NCBI RefSeq assembly: GCF_004365175.1
Contig: NZ_SOCE01000001.1
Coordinates: forward strand, 3,355,403 to 3,419,402
Direction of reading: 5' to 3'
Length of the DNA: 64,000 bases
From: Kribbella voronezhensis
GTDB taxonomy: Bacteria > Actinomycetota > Actinomycetes > Propionibacteriales > Kribbellaceae
Made by a program: the position numbers and the translations under genes. The notes below the pieces were generated by a model, which worked only from the letters and a program-made list of their open reading frames with translations, did no database searches and was not told the origin of the DNA. Of this stretch, positions 24,972 to 34,105 are shown one piece after another; position 1 is the first letter of the stretch, and each line of letters opens with the position of its first letter.

Positions 24972-25050
24972 CGGCACCGCCCGAGCCCTTGGTAGACCCG
25001 CATCACCCGCCACCACCTGGTTGGTGAGTACTGCGCGTCCGCCGTGAGCC

Positions 25051-25914
25051 TCAGTTGGCTTCTTTACCCGCCCAGTAGTGCCACGCCGGAGAAGCGACTG
25101 GGGATCGGGTCAGACCATCCGGCCAGGTGGCCGGCAGGTCGTGACTCCGGGCCGCATACAGGATCACCTCCGATGCTGCTCTGTCACCGCGCACGGTGAC
25201 CCGAGCGGCTGTCTCGGCCCGCATGTCGGCCAGGTAGTGGACGGCCGGCAGGAACTCGGCGCTGAGCCGAGGGCTGAGCCGGCCGACCGGTTCGTCGTCC
25301 AGCCTGATCTCCACCACCATCCGGTTCCGGTCGGCGAAGACGTCCTCCTCCTCGACCGCGTGCATCGTGGCGTACGCCCAGCACTCGCCTTCCGGCCGGA
25401 AGAACGGTGCCAGCACCTCCGGATGCACCTCACTGCCCGGTACCACGATCCCGCTGCCCATCGGCAGCAGCTGGTAACTCCCCGGCGGTGGGAGGTTCAC
25501 CGGGACCAGCATGTGCGGCTGCCCGAGAGCGACCGCCACGCTGGCATGGAACTCCGTACCGTTGCTCTTGCCCTCCCAATCGGCCGGTTCCCACTCACTG
25601 ACCCACAGATGGCACGGGACCTGCGGCTGCAGGCCTTGCGCCACCAGTTCCGACAGCACCGGGTGGTACCGGTGTGCGTCCTCCCTCGGCAGATAGCCGA
25701 CGGTCCTGCCTTGTACCCGTACTGCGATCGAGCGCGGGTCGAACCGGTTGTGTGGCTCCGGAACGAGATCCGCGTCCGTGTCCAGATCTGCGCCACGCGC
25801 CGGGATGGGATCAGGGAACAGGCTCCGAATCGCCTGCTCGTGCGGGGCTTCCCGGACGACTTCCTGACCACACCACAACGCGTCTCCCCACAGACTGAAC
25901 GGAATCGATTCCAT
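25051..25914 (-). CDS. HIRAN-domain protein
   Basis: The 287-residue protein has a HIRAN domain at about residues 45-95: LVPEPHNRFDPRSIAVRVQGRTVGYLPREDAHRY, with the conserved E-P-x-N-x-x-D and V-G-Y-L-P signatures. HIRAN domains bind 3' DNA ends in repair helicases such as HLTF, but stand-alone bacterial forms have no fixed role. The C-terminal half (MVVEIRLDDEPVGRLSPRLSAEFLP) looks like a second, degenerate copy of the same domain. ATG 25914 has GGAGGG 5 nt upstream; the longer frame to 26028 lacks one. Divergent from ilvA. Confidence 0.85.
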   Translation of the reverse strand: MESIPFSLWGDALWCGQEVVREAPHEQAIRSLFPDPIPARGADLDTDADLVPEPHNRFDPRSIAVRVQGRTVGYLPREDAHRYHPVLSELVAQGLQPQVPCHLWVSEWEPADWEGKSNGTEFHASVAVALGQPHMLVPVNLPPPGSYQLLPMGSGIVVPGSEVHPEVLAPFFRPEGECWAYATMHAVEEEDVFADRNRMVVEIRLDDEPVGRLSPRLSAEFLPAVHYLADMRAETAARVTVRGDRAASEVILYAARSHDLPATWPDGLTRSPVASPAWHYWAGKEAN

Positions 25915-26144
25915 AGCTGCCCTCCAGTCCCCGTTGACCGGTTTACTCGGCTCATCCCGTCCAGGACCCTGGGCGTTACACCGAGTGAGCGTATGAAAAC
26001 TAGACTGCCCAGTAACGACCTGTTTCACGCATGAAAAAGGACCTTGTTTCCCAACGGTGTCCGGCGGTCCGTACTTTGGACGGAGCGCGTCTTGTGCAGT
26101 GAGCGAAATGGTAAGAATCGTGCAGATGCACGGGAAGGAAGCTC

Positions 26145-27428
26145 ATGCAGGGCACTAATGCAGAAGCTGATTCAGTCGCTCGATCAATCATCGACGCGGC
26201 CGCGATCGAGGCTGCGGTACGCCGCTTGGAAGGCGTCGCTGTGCGTACTCCGTTGCAGCGCAACCCGCGGCTTTCGGAGCGGATCGGCGCCGAGGTCTGG
26301 CTGAAACGCGAAGATCTGCAGGTCGGCCGTTCGTACAAGTTGCGCGGGGCCTACAACCTGATTGCTCAACTGGACGACGTTTCCAAGAAAGCCGGGGTCG
26401 TTTGTGCCAGCGCCGGCAATCACGGCCAAGGGCTGGCGTATTCCTGTCACATGCTCGACGTGCACGGACAAGTCTTCGTACCGCGTACTACGCCTCGCCA
26501 GAAACGGGATCGGATAGCCGCACTCGGTGGCGATCAGATCCAGGTGATCGTCACCGGCGACAGCTATGACGACGCGGCCGCCGCAGCGCTCGCAGAGGCG
26601 GCTCGCACCGGCGCGACCCTGGTCCCCGCCTTCGACGACCCGCGCACCGTCGCCGGTCAGGGCACCGTCGCCGTGGAGCTCGTGGACCAGTTGGGCCGCG
26701 CGCCCGACGTACTGGTGGTTCCGGTGGGCGGTGGTGGGCTGGTGGCCGGCGTCGCCACGTGGCTCAAGGAGCGGCATCCCGGCGTACGGGTGGTGGGTGT
26801 GGAGCCTGCCGGGGCGGCGAGCATGGCTGCGGCCCTGGCTGCCGGCGAGCCGGTGACCCTGCCGCACCTGGACAGCTTCGTCGACGGCGCCGCCGTGCGC
26901 CGGGTCGGCGACGCGACGCTGCCCTTGGTGTCCGCGGCCGGCGTCGAGATGATGTCCGTCCCCGAGGGACTGGTGTGCTCGGAGATGCTGGAGCTGTACC
27001 AGACCGACGGCCTGATCGCCGAGCCGGCGGGCGCTCTGTCCGCGGCCGCTCTCGGCCACGGTGTCGAGGTGAAGCCGGGTGACACGGTGGTCTGTCTGCT
27101 GTCGGGCGGCAACAACGACGTCAGCCGGTACGGCGAGATCCTCGAGCGCTCCCTGGTCCACGAGGGCCTGAAGCACTACTTCCTGGTCACGTTCCCGCAG
27201 GAGCCGGGCGCGCTCAGGCAGTTCCTGGACGGTGTCCTCGGCCCGGACGACGACATCACTCTCTTCGAGTACGTGAAGCGCAACAACCGCGAGACCGGTG
27301 TCGCCCTGGTCGGCATCGAGATCGGCCGCCCGGGCGACCTCTCCGGCCTCCTCGACCGGATGGAGGCCGCCCCACTCGACATCGAGCGCATCAAGCCCGA
27401 CTCAGCAGAGTTCCGCTACCTGATCTGA
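26145..27428 (+). CDS. ilvA: Threonine ammonia-lyase (threonine deaminase)
   Basis: It converts threonine to 2-oxobutanoate, the first step toward isoleucine. The 427-residue protein has the PLP lysine Lys65 in VGRSYKLRGAYN, SAGNHGQGLAY for phosphate binding, and the glycine loop PVGGGGLVAGV. A single C-terminal ACT-like domain (HYFLVTFPQEPGALRQFLDGVL) indicates the short, biosynthetic-type form found in actinobacteria, normally inhibited by isoleucine. GGAAGGA lies 5 nt before the ATG. Promoter region 25915-26144 is shared with the divergent HIRAN gene. Confidence 0.94.
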   Translation: MQGTNAEADSVARSIIDAAAIEAAVRRLEGVAVRTPLQRNPRLSERIGAEVWLKREDLQVGRSYKLRGAYNLIAQLDDVSKKAGVVCASAGNHGQGLAYSCHMLDVHGQVFVPRTTPRQKRDRIAALGGDQIQVIVTGDSYDDAAAAALAEAARTGATLVPAFDDPRTVAGQGTVAVELVDQLGRAPDVLVVPVGGGGLVAGVATWLKERHPGVRVVGVEPAGAASMAAALAAGEPVTLPHLDSFVDGAAVRRVGDATLPLVSAAGVEMMSVPEGLVCSEMLELYQTDGLIAEPAGALSAAALGHGVEVKPGDTVVCLLSGGNNDVSRYGEILERSLVHEGLKHYFLVTFPQEPGALRQFLDGVLGPDDDITLFEYVKRNNRETGVALVGIEIGRPGDLSGLLDRMEAAPLDIERIKPDSAEFRYLI

Positions 27429-27446
27429 CCGAGCCGGCTGGTCAGA
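27424..27446. terminator. Bidirectional hairpin between ilvA and the rhamnose operon
   Basis: TCTGACC (27424-27430) pairs with GGTCAGA (27440-27446). Both arms overlap stop codons: the TGA of ilvA and the TGA of the minus-strand HTH gene. Confidence 0.65.
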
Positions 27447-27672
27447 GTAAGCCGCGGCGGGCTGCCCAGACTATGGCTTCTACTGCCGTGCCGAAGCCGA
27501 GTCGGTCGCAGGCGGCTCGGGTACGGCGGCGGACCGTGCGCTCGGACAGGTCGAGGCGGCGGGCGACCGAGTCGACGGGCAGACCTGTGGCCAGCAGCCG
27601 GAGCAACTGCAGGTCGTCGTGGCTGATCTCCCGCTGCACGCGGGGGCGCGTTTCGTGCTGCAGAACGGTCAT
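27442..27672 (-). CDS. Stand-alone LuxR-type HTH protein at the end of the rhamnose operon
   Basis: The 76-residue protein is essentially one GerE/LuxR-like helix-turn-helix: DLQLLRLLATGLPVDSVARRLDLSERTVRRRTRAACDRLG, then TAVEAIVWAARRGLL. It has no receiver or sensor domain. GGAGG lies 6 nt before ATG 27672, and the start overlaps the rhaB stop as ATGA, so it is tied to rhamnose operon expression. It may be a feedback regulator or have been captured from a larger regulator; its target is unknown. Confidence 0.8.
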   Translation of the reverse strand: MTVLQHETRPRVQREISHDDLQLLRLLATGLPVDSVARRLDLSERTVRRRTRAACDRLGFGTAVEAIVWAARRGLL

Positions 27673-29123
27673 GATGATCCTCCGAACACCCGGGACTCGG
27701 CGGCGTCCCAGTCGGCCGGTTTGCCTTGCGGAACATAGCGCCGCAACTCGTGGGTCGCGCGGACCAGCGCGCGCATCGCCGTCAGGTCCGGCAGCGGAGC
27801 GCCGAGAGCCCGTGCCTGCACCAGCACGTTCCCGAGCGCGGACGCTTCGACCGGACCGGCCAGCACGGGAAGACCGCAGGCATCCGCGGTCAACTGGCAC
27901 AGCAGTTCGTTCTGCGATCCGCCGCCGATCACCTGGACGACGTCGACCTCGCGGCCGGTGAGCTGTTGTGAGAGCCGCAGCGTCCGGCGATACGCCAGCG
28001 CGAGACTCTCCAGCACACACCGCGCCAGCGCACCCCGCGAGGCGGGTGCTTCCTGACCGGTTCGCGCGCAGTACTCATCGATCCTCCGCACCATGTTGCC
28101 AGGGGCAAGGAACGACGGATCGTCCGGATCGACCAGTACTGCGTACGCCGGTGCCGCGGCTGCCTCGGCGAGCACTCGCGGCAACTCGTCTTCAGCGCCC
28201 CACTCGCGCAGGCACTCCTGCAGGATCCACAGCCCCATCACGTTCCGGAGGAACCGGATCCGGCCGTCGACACCGCCTTCATTGGTGAAGTTCGCCTGCT
28301 GCGCCTCCGCGGTCAGCACCGGCTGGTCGAGTTCCAGGCCGACCAGCGACCACGTTCCGGAGGAGATGTAGGCGAACCGGTCGTCGACCGCCGGCACCGC
28401 GACGACCGAGGACGCGGTGTCGTGCGATCCGACCGCGATGACCGGAGTCGCTGGATCCAGCCCGGCCTCATCGGCCACTTCTGCGAGCAGGGGCCCGATC
28501 ACCTGGCCTGGTTGGCGAATCGACGGCAACAAGCTCCGCGGCACCCCGACCCGCTCGGCAAGCGCAGAACTCCAGGCGCGCTCGCGTACGTCGTACAGCT
28601 GTGTGGTGGAGGCGTTGGTCGCCTCGGCGCCGATGATGCCGGTGAGCCAGTAGCCGAGGAGGTCCGGGATCATCAGGAGCGTCTCGGCCTGATCGAGGCG
28701 CTGCTCGGCGGCGAGCTGGTAGATCGTGTTGAAGGGCAACTGCTGCAAGCCGGTCACGGCGTACAGGTCGTCCGCGGAGACCTTCTGCAGAACGCGTTCC
28801 ATCACACCGGTCGTGCGCTCGTCACGGTAGTGCACGGGATTGCCGAGAAGGTTGCCCTCGGCGTCGAGCAGACCGTAGTCGACCGCCCACGAGTCGATCC
28901 CGATCCCGTCCAGCGGTCCGGTCGCCGCCGCCTTGGTGAGCCCGGCGAGTGTCTCGCGGTACAGGTGCAGGATGTCCCAGTACAAGGTGCCGCCGAGGCG
29001 CACCGGGCCGTTCCAGAACCGGTGTACCTCGGTCAGCTCCAGTTCGTCCGGTCCGACCTGACCGACCATCACGCGTCCGCTCGACGCGCCCAGGTCCACC
29101 GCAGCCACCCGCCAGCGGGTCAT
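27669..29123 (-). CDS. rhaB: Rhamnulokinase
   Basis: It phosphorylates L-rhamnulose to L-rhamnulose 1-phosphate with ATP. The 484-residue FGGY-family sugar kinase shows AAVDLGASSGRVMVG (phosphate 1), GIGIDSWAVDYGLLD (substrate-binding), HYRDERTTGVM, SHDTASSVVAVP and the C-terminal ATP motif VIGGGSQNELLCQLTADACGLPV. The closeness to GIDSWAVDYGLL fits rhamnulokinase rather than xylulokinase. ATG 29123 overlaps the stop of the upstream isomerase (ATGA). Ninth gene of the operon. Confidence 0.93.
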   Translation of the reverse strand: MTRWRVAAVDLGASSGRVMVGQVGPDELELTEVHRFWNGPVRLGGTLYWDILHLYRETLAGLTKAAATGPLDGIGIDSWAVDYGLLDAEGNLLGNPVHYRDERTTGVMERVLQKVSADDLYAVTGLQQLPFNTIYQLAAEQRLDQAETLLMIPDLLGYWLTGIIGAEATNASTTQLYDVRERAWSSALAERVGVPRSLLPSIRQPGQVIGPLLAEVADEAGLDPATPVIAVGSHDTASSVVAVPAVDDRFAYISSGTWSLVGLELDQPVLTAEAQQANFTNEGGVDGRIRFLRNVMGLWILQECLREWGAEDELPRVLAEAAAAPAYAVLVDPDDPSFLAPGNMVRRIDEYCARTGQEAPASRGALARCVLESLALAYRRTLRLSQQLTGREVDVVQVIGGGSQNELLCQLTADACGLPVLAGPVEASALGNVLVQARALGAPLPDLTAMRALVRATHELRRYVPQGKPADWDAAESRVFGGSS

Positions 29124-30553
29124 CGGCGCTCCGGCGCTACTACCTTGAGGTCGAGGTGCAGGAGATCGGCGACTGCCTCCAGGTTCTTGGTCTGGTGACC
29201 GGTGCCGAGGGCCCAGTGATGGGCCACGCCCGAGCCGGACCAGGCGTCGGTCCACTCGCCGGGATCACAACCGAAGTCGACGCGCGAAGTGGTGTTGCCG
29301 ATCTGCAGCAAGGGGCCGGGGACAACCGTTCCCTCGGAGGCGATCAGCCGGAAGGTCCCGTCGCGGAGCTGGCCGAGGCCGAGGGTGGTGACCGGGCCGT
29401 GCTTGACGTCGAACTCGACCGAGACACCCCAGCCGCGCTTGCCGTGGTACACCCCTAGTCCACGCAGCAAGGGCTTGGCGGAGCTGATCGCGAGGTGGGC
29501 GGGACCGTCGTGACCCATCTCGACCACGTTGTCATGGAAGTTCAGCGCCTGCAGTTCGGTGAAGGACCCGCCACCGCCGAGGCGGTCCATCACCAGCATC
29601 GCCAGCGACGTCCGCAGCTCGTACTCGCCTGCTGCCGGGATGCCGCGAGCGGTGAGCAGCGAGGCGCCGAGGATCATCCCGGCCGCGACCCGTTCGTGGG
29701 TCTCGCCGTCGAGGCCGCGATGATAGTAGGCGAGCGTGTCGAGCTGGAAGTCCTCGACCAGCCGGTCGAGCGCGACCGAGACGGTCGCGCCCCAACGGAA
29801 GTCGTCCTCCACCACCGAGTCGTCCAGGGTGAAGATCTCCCGGGCGAGCTTCATCCGCTCGGTGGTCTCCGCCTCGGTGACCTGCTCGACCCGGACCCGC
29901 AGGTCGTCGATCTCGAGGATCTCGACATGCCCGCCGAGCTGGGCGGAGACCAGGGTCGGGTCGGTGATCACGTCCATCATCCCGGGGTACAGATGCCCGA
30001 GCAGGCCGTGCCGGCCGTGCCGCAAAGCCGCCCGTACGCCGGCCGCCTTGATCCAACGGCCGATCCGGTCCCAGGCGCGCTCGTCCTCGACGTACCCGGA
30101 GACCGAACGGAAGTCGATCCCGCAGCGCTCGAAGGCGTTCGCCATCTCGGGCAGCGGGCAGGCACCGCAGTACGCGAGCCAGGCGCCGGTGTCGAACGAC
30201 GCGTGGTCCATCGACTCGGTCGGTTGCAGGTTGAGCAGCAGCACCGGAGCCCCGCTGCGCTGGGCGACCGGGACCAGCATCGACGCGGTCATGTAGGTGG
30301 TCAGGAAGCCGACGATCAGATCGCAGTCGGCGACCCGGAGCTTCTCGGCCGCCACTGCGCCTTCCTGAGCGTCCGAGATGAACCCGACGTCGACGACCTC
30401 GCAGTCCAGCTCCGAGAACCGCTCGGACACCCGGCGCGCGGACGCCTGCAACTGCGGGAGCAGGTCGGGGAACTGCGGCCAGTACGCGCCGAGGCCACCG
30501 GCGACCAGGCCGATCCGGGTCTTCCGCGGCTCAACCCTCTCTAGCAGGCTCAT
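29120..30553 (-). CDS. L-fucose/L-arabinose isomerase family protein
   Basis: The 477-residue protein belongs to the FucI/AraA superfamily: KTRIGLVAGGLGAYWPQFPDL at the start, CDLIVGFLTTYMTASMLVPVAQRSGAPVLLLNLQPTESM, and metal-site-like ELQALNFHDNVVEMGHDGP and GVAHHWALGTGH near the end. Because a true RhaI is present in the same operon, this enzyme may handle a second deoxysugar or pentose such as L-fucose or L-arabinose; it is not a classical AraA. AGGAG lies 5 nt before ATG 30553. It starts 10 nt after the aldolase/dehydrogenase stop. Confidence 0.82.
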   Translation of the reverse strand: MSLLERVEPRKTRIGLVAGGLGAYWPQFPDLLPQLQASARRVSERFSELDCEVVDVGFISDAQEGAVAAEKLRVADCDLIVGFLTTYMTASMLVPVAQRSGAPVLLLNLQPTESMDHASFDTGAWLAYCGACPLPEMANAFERCGIDFRSVSGYVEDERAWDRIGRWIKAAGVRAALRHGRHGLLGHLYPGMMDVITDPTLVSAQLGGHVEILEIDDLRVRVEQVTEAETTERMKLAREIFTLDDSVVEDDFRWGATVSVALDRLVEDFQLDTLAYYHRGLDGETHERVAAGMILGASLLTARGIPAAGEYELRTSLAMLVMDRLGGGGSFTELQALNFHDNVVEMGHDGPAHLAISSAKPLLRGLGVYHGKRGWGVSVEFDVKHGPVTTLGLGQLRDGTFRLIASEGTVVPGPLLQIGNTTSRVDFGCDPGEWTDAWSGSGVAHHWALGTGHQTKNLEAVADLLHLDLKVVAPERR

Positions 30554-30563
30554 CGGACTCCTC

Positions 30564-32600
30564 TCAGCGCAGGAAGGCGGCGGCCACACCCGCGTCGACG
30601 GGTACGTGCAGGCCGGTGGTGAGGGACAGGTCTCCAGCGGCCAGCGCGAAGACGGCAGCCGCTACGTGCTCGGGCAGCACCTCCCGCTTGAGCAGCGTCC
30701 GCTTGGCATAGAAGGCGCCGAGCTCGGACTCCGGTACGCCGTACACCGCGGCTCGCTGCGCGCCCCAGCCCTTGGCGAAGATCCCCGAGCCCCGAACGAC
30801 CCCGTCGGGATTGACGCCGTTCACGCGGATCCCGTACTCACCGAGTTCGGCCGCGAGCAGCCGGACCTGGTGCGCCTGGTCCGCCTTGGCGGCGCCGTAC
30901 GCGACGTTGTTCGGGCCGGCGAAGACCGCGTTCTTGCTGGAGATGTAGACGATGTCGCCGCCGATGCCCTGCTCGATCAGGATCTTCGCGGCCGCCCGCG
31001 AGACCAGGAACGAACCCTTCGCCATCACGTCGTGCTGCAGGTCCCAGTCCTTCTCGGTTGTCTCCAGCAACGGCTTCGAGATCGACAGCCCGGCGTTGTT
31101 CACGACGAGATCGACCCCACCGAACGCCAGTACGGCGGTGCGCATCGCCTCCTCGACGGCGGCACCATCGGAGACGTCGGTTCCGACCGCGATCGCGCGA
31201 TCCGTGCCGCCGATCTCCTCGGCGACGGCCTCTGCCGCGGCCAGGTCGAGATCGGCGACCACGACGCAGGCACCCTCGGCCGCGAGCCGCTGGGCGATCG
31301 CCTTGCCGATGCCCGATCCGCCGCCGGTGACGAACGCGATCCGGGTCGCGAGCGGCTTCGGCTTCGGCATCCGCTGCAGCTTGGCCTCTTCGAGCGCCCA
31401 GTACTCGATCCGGAACTTCTCGCGCTCGTCGATCGGCGCGTACGTCGAGACGGCCTCGGCGCCGCGCATCACGTTGATCGCGTTGACGTAGAACTCACCG
31501 GCGACCCGGGCGGTCTGCTTGTCCTTGCCGAAGCTGAACATGCCGACACCCGGCACCAGCACGATCGCAGGGTCGGCGCCCCGCATCGGCGGGCTGTCCG
31601 GCTGCGCGTGCCGGTCGTAGTACGCCGCGTAGTCCTCGCGGTACTGCAGATGGAGTTCTCGCAGCCGGGTGGTCGCTTCCTCGATCGAGGCCGACGGCGG
31701 CAGGTCCAGGACGAGCGGCCGGACCTTGGTCCGCAGGAAGTGGTCCGGGCAGGAGGTGCCGAGCGCGGCCAGCTCGGCCAGCCGCTCGCGCGCGGTGAAC
31801 TCCAGCACGACGTCGGCGTCGTTGAAGTGGCCGACCTGCGGGTTGTCGGTCGAGGCGAGCCCGCGGATGACCGGCGCCAAAGCCGCAGCCCTGGCACGAC
31901 GCTCCTCAGCCGGCAGCGCCTCGAACCCCGGTACTACGGGCCCGAAGGGCTCGGGTTTCCCGTTCTGCGCAAGGAAGAGCTCCGCCGTCCGGATGATCTC
32001 GAGCGAGTTGGCCTCGCATTCGGCCGACGTACTCCCCCACGCCGTGATGCCGTGGCCACCGAGGATCACGCCGATCGCCTGCGGGTTGTCCTTCTTCACC
32101 TGCGCGATGTCCAGGCCGAGCTGGAACCCGGGCCGGCGCCAGGGAACCCACACGACCCGATCGCCGAAGCACTCGGCGGTGAGCTTCTCACCGTCGGCGG
32201 CCGTGGCGAGTGCGATGCCCGAGTCCGGGTGCAGGTGGTCGACATGCGGTGCGTCGACCAGGCCGTGCATGGCGGTGTCGATCGACGGCGCCGCGCCGCC
32301 CTTGCCGTGCAGGCAGTAGTCGAACGCGGCGACCATCTCGTCCTCACGGTCCACGCCCGGGTACACGTCGACGAGCGCGTTCAGGCGGTCCTGCCGCAGT
32401 ACTGCGAGGCCCGCGGTGGTGAGGGTGCCGAGGTCGCCACCGGATCCCTTGACCCACACCAGGTCGACCGGCTGTTGGGTCACCGGGTCGGTCGCGGTTC
32501 CTTTGGCGGACGTGTTGCCGCCGGCGTAGTTGGTATTGCGCGGGTCGGCGCCCAGTCTGTTGCTTCGTGCAACAAGCTCGGCTGCGATGTCTTGGCTCAT
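30564..32600 (-). CDS. rhaEW: Bifunctional rhamnulose-1-phosphate aldolase / lactaldehyde dehydrogenase
   Basis: The N-terminal class II aldolase domain (about residues 1-420) splits rhamnulose 1-phosphate into DHAP and L-lactaldehyde; zinc ligands are visible in HVDHLHPDSG and LGGHGITAWG. The C-terminal short-chain dehydrogenase (about 430-678) has TGGGSGIGKAIAQRL, the NNAGLS motif and catalytic YGAAK, and is expected to oxidise lactaldehyde to lactate. This fusion is the one described as RhaEW in other rhamnose-using bacteria. ATG 32600 overlaps the rhaI stop (ATGA); an in-frame ATG at 32609 is possible. Confidence 0.92.
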   Translation of the reverse strand: MSQDIAAELVARSNRLGADPRNTNYAGGNTSAKGTATDPVTQQPVDLVWVKGSGGDLGTLTTAGLAVLRQDRLNALVDVYPGVDREDEMVAAFDYCLHGKGGAAPSIDTAMHGLVDAPHVDHLHPDSGIALATAADGEKLTAECFGDRVVWVPWRRPGFQLGLDIAQVKKDNPQAIGVILGGHGITAWGSTSAECEANSLEIIRTAELFLAQNGKPEPFGPVVPGFEALPAEERRARAAALAPVIRGLASTDNPQVGHFNDADVVLEFTARERLAELAALGTSCPDHFLRTKVRPLVLDLPPSASIEEATTRLRELHLQYREDYAAYYDRHAQPDSPPMRGADPAIVLVPGVGMFSFGKDKQTARVAGEFYVNAINVMRGAEAVSTYAPIDEREKFRIEYWALEEAKLQRMPKPKPLATRIAFVTGGGSGIGKAIAQRLAAEGACVVVADLDLAAAEAVAEEIGGTDRAIAVGTDVSDGAAVEEAMRTAVLAFGGVDLVVNNAGLSISKPLLETTEKDWDLQHDVMAKGSFLVSRAAAKILIEQGIGGDIVYISSKNAVFAGPNNVAYGAAKADQAHQVRLLAAELGEYGIRVNGVNPDGVVRGSGIFAKGWGAQRAAVYGVPESELGAFYAKRTLLKREVLPEHVAAAVFALAAGDLSLTTGLHVPVDAGVAAAFLR

Positions 32601-33754
32601 GCTCCCCATCCAGCCTGCTGGCCGTCGGCTCGGTCCTTGCTGATCTGCTCGAAGTAGCCGCTGCGGTGGTAGGCGGCGATCGGGTCCGGGTCCAGCCCCT
32701 GGTCGGCGCGGAGGTCGGCGAGCAACGGCCGGACGTCGGTGTTGAAGGCATCCATCAGAGCGGCGTTCGCGGCCAGCACGTCACCTTCGGACTGCGCCTT
32801 GCGCAGCGCGTCGCGATCGACCAGCAGCGCCTTGGCGGTGGCCTCCTGGACGTTCATCACGGAGCGGATGATCGCCGGGATCTTCGCCTCGATGTTGTGG
32901 CACTGGTCGAGCATGAAGGCGATCCCGCGGTCCGGGTCGAGCGCGTCGCCGCGGACGATCTCGTTCATGATCCGGAACAACTGGAACGGGTCGGCCGCCC
33001 CGACCATCAGGTCGTCGTCGGCGTAGAACCGGCTGTTGAAGTCGAACGCGCCGAGCTTGCCGGCCCGGAGCAGGAACGCGACGATGAACTCGATGTTGGT
33101 CCCCGGCGCGTGGTGCCCGGTGTCGATGCAGACCGTTGCCTTCGGCCCCAGTTCGAGGCAGTGCGCGTACGACGTACCCCAGTCCGGTACGTCGGTGGCG
33201 TAGAAGGCCGGCTCGAAGAGCTTGTACTCCAGCAGCATCCGCTGGTTGTCACCGAGCCGTTCGTAGACTTCGTGCAACGCCTCGGACAGCCGGTCCTGGC
33301 GGTCCCACAGGTCGTCCTGGCCGGGGTAGTTCGTCCCGTCGGAGAACCACAGCTTCAGGTCGCGCGACCCGGTGGCGTCCATGATGTCGACGCATTCGAG
33401 CAGGTGGTCGGTCGCCTTGCGACGGACCCGCGGATCCGGGTTCGTCACGCTGCCGAGCTTGTAGTCGTCGTCCTGGAACACGTTGCTGTTGATCGCACCG
33501 AGCCGGACGCCCTGCTCCTTCGCGTAGGCCGAAAGGCCGGCGTAGTCGTCGACCTTGTCCCACGGGATGTGCAGCGCGACGCTCGGCGCGACCCCCGTGT
33601 ACTTGTGCACCACCGCCGCGTCGGCGATCTTCTCCTCCGGCGACCGCGGGACGCCGGGCTGGCTGAACACCTTGAACCGGGTGCCCGAGTTCCCGAACGC
33701 CCAGGACGGCAGTTCGATCTCCTGACGGCTAAGGGCATCAGTCACGCTGGTCAT
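32597..33754 (-). CDS. rhaI: L-rhamnose isomerase
   Basis: It converts L-rhamnose to L-rhamnulose. The 385-residue protein is the RhaI (Pseudomonas stutzeri-like, xylose-isomerase-fold) type, not E. coli RhaA: AVVHKYTGVAPSVALHIPWDK, LGAINSNVFQD, the metal-binding LEYKLFEPAFY and CIDTGHHAPGTNIEFIVAFLL, and DFNSRFYADDDLMVG. ATG 33754 is chosen because the upstream extension to 33985 overlaps rhaM and looks non-coding. Stop overlaps the rhaEW start. Confidence 0.94.
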   Translation of the reverse strand: MTSVTDALSRQEIELPSWAFGNSGTRFKVFSQPGVPRSPEEKIADAAVVHKYTGVAPSVALHIPWDKVDDYAGLSAYAKEQGVRLGAINSNVFQDDDYKLGSVTNPDPRVRRKATDHLLECVDIMDATGSRDLKLWFSDGTNYPGQDDLWDRQDRLSEALHEVYERLGDNQRMLLEYKLFEPAFYATDVPDWGTSYAHCLELGPKATVCIDTGHHAPGTNIEFIVAFLLRAGKLGAFDFNSRFYADDDLMVGAADPFQLFRIMNEIVRGDALDPDRGIAFMLDQCHNIEAKIPAIIRSVMNVQEATAKALLVDRDALRKAQSEGDVLAANAALMDAFNTDVRPLLADLRADQGLDPDPIAAYHRSGYFEQISKDRADGQQAGWGA

Positions 33755-33759
33755 ATCAG

Positions 33760-34095
33760 TCAGTCCTCGGTACTCGGGGTCAGATGGAAGATCTCGGGCA
33801 GCAGCAGGAACGACTCGTCCGGCGGCCGTCCTTCGATACCAGTGAAGAACTCGGTCATCTCGGCCTGCCACCGGGTGTTCACCTCGGTGGCGGCCATCGC
33901 CTTCTGCGCCGCCTCCAGGTCGTCGGCCTCGACGTACCCGATCAGCAGGCCGTCGTCGCGGAGGAAGAGCGAGTAGTTGTGCCACCCGGAGTCCCGCAGC
34001 GCGGCCTGCATCTCGGGCCAGACGTTGCGGTGCCGTTCGACGTACTCGTCGAGCCGGTCCGGCCTGACCTGGAGGCAGAAGCAGTAGCGATTCAC
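33760..34095 (-). CDS. rhaM: L-rhamnose mutarotase
   Basis: RhaM interconverts alpha and beta anomers of L-rhamnose so the isomerase gets its preferred form. The 111-residue ferredoxin-like protein has the family signature NRYCFCLQVRPDRLDEYVERH, NVWPEMQAALRDSGWHNYSLFL with the active-site His and Tyr, and TRWQAEMTEFF near the end. GTG 34095 has GAGG 5 nt upstream. It sits between the binding protein (10 nt) and rhaI (5 nt). Confidence 0.92.
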   Translation of the reverse strand: MNRYCFCLQVRPDRLDEYVERHRNVWPEMQAALRDSGWHNYSLFLRDDGLLIGYVEADDLEAAQKAMAATEVNTRWQAEMTEFFTGIEGRPPDESFLLLPEIFHLTPSTED

Positions 34096-34105
34096 GGCCA
34101 CCTCG

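Noticed and set aside
26031..26102. 23-residue leader peptide (MKKDLVSQRCPAVRTLDG...) upstream of ilvA as an attenuator
   Set aside because: It is not enriched in Ile, Val or Leu codons and no strong terminator hairpin precedes ilvA.
30378..32657. 759-codon plus-strand frame opposite rhaEW
   Set aside because: Shadow of the rhamnose genes; the minus strand carries clear aldolase and dehydrogenase motifs.
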